Shown here: positions 14,601 through 19,058 of the stretch, piece after piece
Layout: every line of letters starts with the position of its first letter
Numbering within the stretch: position 1 is the stretch's first letter
Assembly (NCBI GenBank): GCA_046341775.1
Contig: JBKDQQ010000112.1
Span: 1 to 19,058 of the forward strand
Source: SXXH01 sp041165735
Lineage (GTDB): Bacteria; Planctomycetota; UBA1135; GCA-002686595
Direction of reading: 5' to 3'
Length of the DNA stretch: 19,058 bases
Translations under genes and position numbers: made by a program
The notes under the pieces: model-generated
Databases searched by the model: none
Told to the model about the DNA's origin: nothing
Seen by the model: the letters and a program-made list of their open reading frames with translations, nothing else

Positions 14601-15239
14601 GCCGCCGATCGCGTCCACGCCCGCGACATCCTTCACGCTCTTGAGCTGCGGTCGGATGATCCAGTCCTGCACCTCGCGCAGGTAGGCGGCCAGCTCCACG
14701 TCCGTCGTGAGGCGCGTGCCTTCCGGCGTCAGATAGGCAGTGTCGGACTGCCACCCCGGTTCACCGTCGCGAACAACGGCACCGTTCCCACGCGGGTGCT
14801 CGTACTCGACGGTGTACATGTACACCTCGCCGAGTCCGGTCGCGATCGGCCCCATGATCGTCTCGACGCCGGGCGGCAGACTGCCGCTCGCTTCGCGCAG
14901 TCTTTCGCCGACTTGCTGCCGAGCGAAGTAGATGTCCACGCCGTCCTCGAAGACGGCCGTGACCTGCGCGAAGCCATTGCGCGAAAGCGAGCGTGTGTAT
15001 TCGAGTCCGGGTATGCCAGCGAGCGCGTTCTCCATCGGGACCGTGACCTGCTTCTCGACCTCGAAGGGCGAGAGCGAGGGAGCGACCGCGTTGACCTGGA
15101 CTTGGTTGTTCGTGATGTCCGGGACGGCGTCGATCGGCAGGCGCTGGAGCTGGAACAAGCCAACGGCGGCAACGACCGCCGTGAGCACGACGATCAGCCA
15201 GCGGTTCTTGATCGAGAAATGAAGCAGGGATTCGAGCAT
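11679..15239 (-). CDS. czcA: CzcA-like heavy-metal RND efflux pump
   Basis: This inner-membrane proton antiporter exports divalent metal ions from the periplasm or cytoplasm through a CzcB-CzcC channel. The 1186-aa protein begins with the family N-terminus and PIDAVPDITNNQVQV (35-49). DFGLIVDGAVIIVEN (429-443) in TM4 is the signature of the Co/Zn/Cd class rather than the Cu/Ag class. The later transmembrane block (about 965-1120) includes GFIALSGVAVLNGLVMI. The length exceeds the usual 1040-1070 because of a His/Glu-rich stretch near 684-705 in the second periplasmic loop, an insertion near 860-890, and a tail of about 65 residues after the last helix. ATG 15239 has GGAG 8 bases upstream and lies 20 bases behind czcB, so the two are co-transcribed. 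Confidence 0.95.
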   Translation of the reverse strand: MLESLLHFSIKNRWLIVVLTAVVAAVGLFQLQRLPIDAVPDITNNQVQVNAVAPSLSPFEVEKQVTVPMENALAGIPGLEYTRSLSRNGFAQVTAVFEDGVDIYFARQQVGERLREASGSLPPGVETIMGPIATGLGEVYMYTVEYEHPRGNGAVVRDGEPGWQSDTAYLTPEGTRLTTDVELAAYLREVQDWIIRPQLKSVKDVAGVDAIGGYVKQYHVQPDPMKLVSYGLTFADVVEALEKNNVSTGAGYVEHKGESYLVRATGRIQSIHEIETIVIGTRNGVPIYIRDVVGLDGVGVGRELRTGSASENGEDVVVGTAVMLIGANSRTVAAAVDAKMGEIQRSLPDGIRAKTVLNRTKLVDATIATVQKNLIEGAILVIVVLLIMLGNWRAALICALAIPLSMLMTATGMVQGRVSGNLMSLGAIDFGLIVDGAVIIVENCLRRLAEEQHHKGRLLTLQERLHVVFDASKEVRKATAFGEAIIITVYFPILALSGVEGKMFHPMALTVIFALIAAFILSLTFVPAMVALCIRGRVTEKDMFLVRWAKALYAPVVRVAVKMRYAVVGAAIAAFAGAVVLFGHLGQEFVPTLDEKDIAMHAMRIPSTGITQSQLMQYDVERTVARFPEVAFTYSKTGTAELASDPMPPNVSDTFIILKPREEWRTEEELDSRIAELEAARPTKEAHEEDEHGHGEEAEGALAAQGHKAKLIKLLELTLQSVPGNNYEFTQPIQMRFNELISGVRGDVAVKVYGDDFASMKKTADKVLATLQSIAGVADAKVEQTEGLPVMTVDPDRAVLARYGLNLSDVQDVVAVAMGGREAGLVFEGDRRFDLVVRLPDALRGKVDILDRLPIPLPRGEQEPQEPGLPALSDDGGAALSRAPMERGFVPLGTVARIEVAEGVNQISRENGKRRIVVQCNVRGRDLGSFVTEAQDKIGALALPAGQWLVWGGQFENLVAAKQRLSIVVPVCFAMILLLLFATFKSFKYSLLVFAAVPLGLTGGVVALWLRDMPFSISAAVGFIALSGVAVLNGLVMIIFINQLREKGEAVEAAIIHGSITRLRPVLMTALVASLGFVPMAIATGTGAEVQRPLATVVIGGLISSTLLTLVVLPALYRIFTGTRADGLPGPRPEVWEAGDEPGIDTTAHAITPGTSASRDNTKRPGADAEPDEGAPPRGAAPSAAN

Positions 15240-15259
15240 GGGATGGTCTCCGTTGACTC

Positions 15260-16630
15260 TCAGTGCTCGTGCGCCGCAGCGCCCTTGCCCAGGTCGGCCT
15301 TGAGGATGAACGTGCCTTCGCTGACGAACAGCTCGCCTTCGACGAGGCCGGAGAACACGGGGACGAGTCCTCCCACGACACGCCCGATCGTCACCGCGCG
15401 CTTCGCGTAGGTGTTGGGCTCGCCTTCGACCGGCACGAACAGCGCCGGTCCGCCCTCGACGGTCTGGATCGCGTCCTCCGGCACGGCGACAACCGGAGCG
15501 GGGGACGGTTCGCCAGGGTCCATCTCGACGATCTCCGCCTGCGCGAACATCCCGGGTCGCAACCCAAGCTCCGCCATCGGGACCTCGATGCGAACCTGCG
15601 CCGTGCGTGTCGTCGGATCGACGAACGGCGAGATGAACGCGACCGATCCCTCGAACCGCTTGCTACCTGCCTCACTTAGCGAGCCGACGCTGATCCACGC
15701 CTTGGCTCCCGCGTGGATGCGCAGGAGCTTTGCCTCGGGAACGTCGGCGAGCACCCACAGTTTCGTGGCGTCCGCGAGGACCATGAGGTACTCGCGATCG
15801 GGTCCGACCAACTCGCCGAGGGTCACCTCGCGCTGCACGACGACACCGTCGATCGCTGCCCGAATCGCGTAACGCGGAACGACCTCGCCCGTGGTCGTGA
15901 GCGCTTCGATCGCGTCGTGGTTCATTCCGAGCAGGTGCAGGCGATTCGCGGCTGCCGTCCGTGCAGACTCGGCGGCCTTGAGCGCTGCGATCGAGACTTT
16001 GTGCTCGGCCTCGCGCCGCTGGACTTCGGTGAGCGAGATCCCCTGCGACTTCTCGTAGAGGCCCTGTGCGCGTTCCCATGCGACCTTGGAGAGATCCACG
16101 GCAGGACCGGCGGTCTGGACGGCCACACCGCGTTGTAAATAGTCGGCCTGAGCTTCGCCGAGTTCGGGGCTCTCGATCACGGCCAGCTCCTGTCCAACTC
16201 TCACGGGATCGCCGACGCGCACACTGACCTCAGCGATGCGACCGCGAAGCGGCGAACCGACGTGCGCCATCGCTTCGGTGTTGAAGCCGACCCGCGCGGG
16301 AGCCGTGATCGTGGGCCTCAACACCCAGAGCTGGGCAGCCTGCGTCTTGATCCCGTAGCGGGCGATCGCGTCGCTCGTGAGCATCACCTCGTCGGCGTGC
16401 TCGGCTTCGCCTGCCGCACCGTGCGCGTGGCCGTCCTCGCCCGAATGATCAGCGTGCTCCGCCGCGTCTACGCGCGGCACAGCGCTGAGCGAGTCCGTGT
16501 CCTGCCCGTCGCAAGAGCCGAGCGTGGCGAGTGCGAGGATCAGGGCCGGGAAGCCGATCCACGCGCGATGCTCAACGCGGCGTGAGGAGGCGCGATGCGT
16601 CGTCGTGGAATCGGGAGTGTTGTTCTTCAT
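15260..16630 (-). CDS. czcB: CzcB-like periplasmic adaptor lipoprotein
   Basis: The membrane-fusion adaptor couples CzcA to the outer-membrane channel. The 456-aa product has a lipoprotein signal ending LGSC (C40). A His/Asp-rich metal-binding stretch follows (about 58-80, with HADHSGEDGHAH), typical of heavy-metal adaptors. Next come the lipoyl half-motifs (GSPLRGRIAEVSVRVGDPV, IDGVVVQREVTLGELV), a long coiled-coil hairpin between them, beta-barrel and membrane-proximal parts, and a C-terminal HEH. The stop of czcC is 11 bases before ATG 16630. GTG 16645 is an alternative that would overlap that stop as GTGA; neither has a clear Shine-Dalgarno. The gene lies between czcC and czcA as in the classical czcCBA order. 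Confidence 0.93.
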   Translation of the reverse strand: MKNNTPDSTTTHRASSRRVEHRAWIGFPALILALATLGSCDGQDTDSLSAVPRVDAAEHADHSGEDGHAHGAAGEAEHADEVMLTSDAIARYGIKTQAAQLWVLRPTITAPARVGFNTEAMAHVGSPLRGRIAEVSVRVGDPVRVGQELAVIESPELGEAQADYLQRGVAVQTAGPAVDLSKVAWERAQGLYEKSQGISLTEVQRREAEHKVSIAALKAAESARTAAANRLHLLGMNHDAIEALTTTGEVVPRYAIRAAIDGVVVQREVTLGELVGPDREYLMVLADATKLWVLADVPEAKLLRIHAGAKAWISVGSLSEAGSKRFEGSVAFISPFVDPTTRTAQVRIEVPMAELGLRPGMFAQAEIVEMDPGEPSPAPVVAVPEDAIQTVEGGPALFVPVEGEPNTYAKRAVTIGRVVGGLVPVFSGLVEGELFVSEGTFILKADLGKGAAAHEH

Positions 16631-16641
16631 GGCGAGACGGC

Positions 16642-18117
16642 TCACGGCTTGTTCGGTAGAGGGACGACGCGATCGGCAGCGAGCTGCATCGAGGGAGCGA
16701 CTGGCGAGTCCGCATCGACGAGTCGTTCGGCGACGCCGGGGCCGCCTACCGCGCGATGCAATCGCACGAGGGCGCGCGCGGCTTGCGCCTCGACCTCGAT
16801 GGCTTGTGTTTGCGCTACCCGCAGATCCTGCTCGGCGAGGAAGAGCGGGGTCACGTCCGTCTGACCGGCGCGGTAGGCGTCCTCGACAAGTTGCCTGCGT
16901 TGCCGTTGCAGCGGGATCAACTCGCGTTCGATCCGGCCGAGGTTCGCCGTGCTCGCTGCCAAGCCTTGGTAGGCAACTCGAACTTCCTCGACCACGAGTC
17001 GCTTCGCGAGCGTCAGCTCGTGCCGGGCTTCAAGCTGCTCGGCCGTGTTGACTGCTCGTCGTGCCTCGCCGGAGTCGAATATGGGCAGCGGCGCAGAGAT
17101 GGACGGCCCGACTTGCCAACCGCCGTCGCTCTGCGCTTCGAGCCCGGCGCTTGCACCCTCCCACGGTAGGAGTCGAACTAGTGCGGCCTCGTCGCCGAGG
17201 GCCTTGAGCCTCCAAGCGAGTGCCTGGATCTCAGGACGAGCGCTCAACGCCGCGTCGGTCCAGTCACGCTCGGATTGGCGGCGCAACTCCGGCGCAGTCC
17301 AGGTGTCGAGGGTCCAAGTCGCGGTGGCGGAGGGTTCGCCGATCAGACGCGCCAGTCGCAACCGACTCGTTCGCTCATCGAGCCGCGCACGGTCGATGGA
17401 GACTTGCAACTCCACGCGCTGGGCTTCAAGCGTGACGACATCGCTGCGCGTGCCCTCGCCTGCGTCGAGCCGAGCCTGCGAAGTGGCGACGAGACGCTCG
17501 ACGAGGCCAAGTCGTTCTTCGAGCAACGGCAGGAGTGCAGCGGAGGTTTGTGCATCCACGTAGCGTTCCTGGACTTCGCTGATCACGTCCAGCGCCGCCA
17601 CGACCGCATCCGCCGCGACGGCTCGGAGGCGATTGTCGGCCGCGCTCGCGCGCGTCGGGCGCTGGAGCGCCTGAACGAATTCCTGCACGAACGACGCCTC
17701 AAACTGCGGGCTGCCCTCACCGGCGCGGAAGACCACGCTCAGGACGGGGTTGGGGAGCAGCCTTGCTTGATCCGCTTGCGCCAGCGCGACGCGCACTCGG
17801 GCGAGCGCGGCCTGGAGGCCAGGGTCCGACGTGACCGCGCGTCGAACCGCCTCGCGGATCGAGAGCGCACCTTCGGCCGCATCGGGCTCGTCGAGCGGAC
17901 CGCCCTCGGGGCCGACCACGCGGAACTCCAGCGGAGCCGGTAGCTGCGCGGCTTGTTCGATCGCGGTCTCGGGCGCGATCTCGCTCCGCGGCGGTGCCAG
18001 ACACGCTCCCAGCGCGAACGAAGCGACGATAGCTGAGGTCGCTATCGCCGCAGAGGATCGCTGCGGGCGCGGGTCAAGAGTTCGAGTCGGAACGCAAACA
18101 GGGAAACGAAGTTGCAC
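16642..18117 (-). CDS. czcC: CzcC-like outer-membrane efflux lipoprotein (TolC/OEP family)
   Basis: The trimeric outer-membrane duct completes the tripartite pump. The 491-aa product has a lipoprotein signal with lipobox LGAC (C39) and two OEP repeats of long helices. The first begins SIREAVRRAVTSDPGLQAAL and contains ARLLPNPVLSV; the second contains SARPEIQALAWRLKALGDEA. The PLPIFDSGEARRA segment is also typical. GTG 18117 is preferred over ATG 18183 because GGAGAG lies 5-10 bases upstream, and because a strong 9-bp hairpin (18152-18173) would otherwise be inside the coding sequence. It is the first structural gene of czcCBA, and its stop is beside or overlaps the czcB start. Confidence 0.92.
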   Translation of the reverse strand: MQLRFPVCVPTRTLDPRPQRSSAAIATSAIVASFALGACLAPPRSEIAPETAIEQAAQLPAPLEFRVVGPEGGPLDEPDAAEGALSIREAVRRAVTSDPGLQAALARVRVALAQADQARLLPNPVLSVVFRAGEGSPQFEASFVQEFVQALQRPTRASAADNRLRAVAADAVVAALDVISEVQERYVDAQTSAALLPLLEERLGLVERLVATSQARLDAGEGTRSDVVTLEAQRVELQVSIDRARLDERTSRLRLARLIGEPSATATWTLDTWTAPELRRQSERDWTDAALSARPEIQALAWRLKALGDEAALVRLLPWEGASAGLEAQSDGGWQVGPSISAPLPIFDSGEARRAVNTAEQLEARHELTLAKRLVVEEVRVAYQGLAASTANLGRIERELIPLQRQRRQLVEDAYRAGQTDVTPLFLAEQDLRVAQTQAIEVEAQAARALVRLHRAVGGPGVAERLVDADSPVAPSMQLAADRVVPLPNKP

Positions 18118-18151
18118 GGAAGCTCTCCACGTCGCTCGGGGCCTGACAAGG

Positions 18152-18173
18152 GCCTCGGCAGACGTGCCGAGGC
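18152..18173 (-). terminator. Attenuator-like hairpin in the czcC leader
   Basis: On the minus strand GCCTCGGCA and TGCCGAGGC form a perfect 9-bp stem with a 4-base loop, followed by CCCTTGTC. It lies about 35 bases before the preferred czcC start. It may lower or control read-through from the first gene of the operon into czcCBA. Confidence 0.5.
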
Positions 18174-18190
18174 GCAACACCATCCGCGTC

Positions 18191-18207
18191 GCGTGGGAAT
18201 CCCACGC
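18191..18207. promoter_or_regulatory. 17-bp palindrome between the Cys-rich gene and czcC
   Basis: GCGTGGGAATCCCACGC is a perfect palindrome around a central A. It could be a regulator site or a short hairpin in the czcC leader. The intergenic stretch 18118-18230 holds this, the hairpin at 18152-18173 and the czcC ribosome site. Confidence 0.4.
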
Positions 18208-18230
18208 TCAGCCAGGAAGGGTGCGCGCCT

Positions 18231-18671
18231 CTAGACGAGGAGAACAACGGTGCGGATGTGCGCCCAGGAGTCGGCGACTCGTGGGATGCACGGAGGCGGC
18301 CCGCGCCCAGCGGTGACCGTCGGCGTCGCGTGCTGAACTCGAATCTCAGGTGCCGGGGCGATCCAAGGGCCGACGTGGATCTCGACGGAGCGCGACTGCG
18401 CAAGTTCCTGCTCGGGTGATCCCGGCACCGGCAGGTCGATGCAGGGGCAGGGTGCCTCCTCGCTCGACGTAGCTGCGGTTTGAACCGGGGAGTCGCCCTC
18501 CTCGTGCCCTTCGCAGCCACCGCAGTTCGCATCCGCCGCCTTGACCTCGATGCTCACGCACCCGTCGTCCTCGATGCAAACGACGAACCCCTGAGCCGGG
18601 GTCAACCCGGTCAGGAGCACGAGCGCGAGGCAGAGCCAAGCGGTGAGGCGGTGGGGCAGGGACAACGTCAC
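18231..18671 (-). CDS. Exported Cys-rich protein heading the metal operon
   Basis: The 146-aa product has a signal peptide (AWLCLALVLLTGLTPAQG), then FVVCIEDDGCVSIEVKA, a CGGC pair (C50, C53), CPCIDLPVPG (C75, C77), a Pro-rich stretch and an ending HIRTVVLLV. The pattern of V-C-I-x-x-D-G followed by CIDLP resembles a small exported family I recall at the head of czc-type clusters; it has no established function. The cysteines and EGHEEGD stretch suggest periplasmic metal binding or sensing. GTG 18671 gives a clean signal peptide; a TTG at 18743 would add 24 residues. No good Shine-Dalgarno is visible. A palindrome at 18747-18761 lies upstream, and czcC follows after about 113 bases. Confidence 0.75.
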   Translation of the reverse strand: MTLSLPHRLTAWLCLALVLLTGLTPAQGFVVCIEDDGCVSIEVKAADANCGGCEGHEEGDSPVQTAATSSEEAPCPCIDLPVPGSPEQELAQSRSVEIHVGPWIAPAPEIRVQHATPTVTAGRGPPPCIPRVADSWAHIRTVVLLV

Positions 18672-18746
18672 GACGGAGGGGATGGTACGGATTTCGGCAC
18701 CGCGAGGGCAAGCACTTGAGCCCCTGGCAGGCGGGAGGCGCAACGC

Positions 18747-18761
18747 TAGACACGGTGTCTA
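18747..18761. promoter_or_regulatory. Palindromic operator candidate at the head of the metal operon
   Basis: TAGACACGGTGTCTA is a perfect 15-bp palindrome around a central base, 76 bases upstream of the Cys-rich gene start. The 16 nt at 18748-18763 recur exactly at 11152-11137 on the other strand. Next to it CTACGTG is repeated directly (18759-18765, 18768-18774). I see no convincing -35/-10 pair nearby, and no regulator gene is in the window. Confidence 0.6.
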
Positions 18762-18853
18762 CGTGAGCTACGTGCCGCATGGGCTGAGGTTGGCACGAGT
18801 CCGAGGAACGAGGGCCAGATCCGCGCCGCCCTTGCGCGACCCTGGGTGCTGCC

Positions 18854-19058
18854 TCACCTCGGCCGCGAAGAGCGGGGAAGACGATAGGTCTGCGGAGCAG
18901 GACGCCCGTCGGCCGGGATGCGCCACTCCAGGTTGTCCGCCCGGTTGTTCGTCACGTCGCCATCCTTGTGGTGGGGAACATGCACGGGTGTGGGTTGGGG
19001 ACCGAGGAACGCCTTGCAAACCAGCATTGCCACTGGCGCGAGGTGGTAGTCCCCATTC
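18854..19058 (-). CDS. HNH endonuclease, 3' part (start beyond the right edge)
   Basis: This is an open frame without a start in the window, running from the edge to TGA at 18856-18854 (67 residues plus partial codon). It reads YHLAPVAMLVCKAFLGPQP, then HVPHHKDGDVTNNRADNLEW. This is the pattern of phage- and homing-type HNH nucleases, where the His pair, the NN and the final N form the metal-bound active site around H-x-D-G-D-x-x-N-N-R-x-x-N-L-x-W. It would nick or cut DNA. The first half, including any NUMOD-type DNA-binding part, is outside. The C-terminus is short and basic (RSSRPR). It lies upstream of the metal operon on the same strand and may be an independent gene. Confidence 0.75.
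   Translation of the reverse strand, partial: NGDYHLAPVAMLVCKAFLGPQPTPVHVPHHKDGDVTNNRADNLEWRIPADGRPAPQTYRLPRSSRPR

Larger units (their letters stand above)
6878..19058. mobile_element. Genomic island integrated at tRNA-Pro, left part (right end outside window)
   Basis: An intact large serine recombinase abuts and reads into the tRNA-Pro 3' end. Downstream of it are about 10 kb of same-strand accessory genes: small DNA-binding protein, metal-efflux cluster and HNH endonuclease. This is the layout of an island inserted at a tRNA. The left junction must lie within or close to the tRNA 3' half or the adjoining hairpin (about 6871-6923). I found no second copy of the tRNA 3' end within the window, so the other junction lies to the right. 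No conjugation genes are visible here. The exact crossover bases cannot be set from one end. Confidence 0.65.

Noticed and set aside
18768..19019. Minus-strand frame of 83 codons at the right edge
   Set aside because: It has no domain pattern and is out of frame with the HNH nuclease that clearly occupies the same bases.

Overview
The window is high-GC DNA in two parts: chromosomal backbone (about 1-6821) and the left portion of an integrated genomic island (from about 6878 past the right edge). The organism is Gram-negative: there are outer-membrane lipoproteins, a tripartite RND efflux system and a probable outer-membrane barrel. The secreted HEAT-repeat/von Willebrand A protein and the Pro/Ala-rich single-pass protein look like those of Planctomycetota, but that assignment is only an inference.

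Backbone: a YhcC/YtqA-type (TIGR01212) radical SAM gene on the minus strand is divergent from selB, the selenocysteine elongation factor. Next come a membrane-anchored protein with a duplicated SH3-like C-terminal domain, an exported HEAT-VWA protein, and a tRNA-Pro(CGG) gene with an encoded CCA, a clear promoter and a UUCG-loop hairpin just behind it. The first 57 bases hold a 14-bp tandem repeat.

Island: every gene is on the minus strand. Next to the tRNA is an integration module in the order ribbon-helix-helix protein, unknown 143-aa protein, large serine recombinase. The last codons and stop codon of the recombinase lie inside the tRNA 3' end, so this is the attachment-site end of the element; the other end is outside the window. 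The module has its own promoter with two TGATCACG repeats around the -10 and the start codon, which suggests autorepression.

Metal-resistance cargo (transcribed right to left): an exported Cys-rich protein, a czcC-like outer-membrane factor, a czcB-like adaptor lipoprotein, a czcA-like RND pump with the Co/Zn/Cd-type DFG-VDGAV-VEN signature, a small exported Cys/His protein, a barrel-like protein, an exported small lipoprotein and a CDF-family transporter. The CDF protein would move metal out of the cytoplasm, CzcCBA would carry it across the envelope, and the small exported proteins probably bind or sense metal in the periplasm. An identical 16-nt segment containing a palindrome sits upstream of the first gene and directly in front of the barrel gene, so both are probably controlled by one regulator, which is not in the window. 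At the right edge is the 3' part of an HNH endonuclease gene.

The most interesting points are the tRNA-reading serine integrase with its small partner genes, the shared palindrome, a hairpin leader in front of czcC, and a barrel gene whose signal-peptide segment is separated from the rest by two in-frame TGA codons. No stretch longer than 300 bases lacks a gene.
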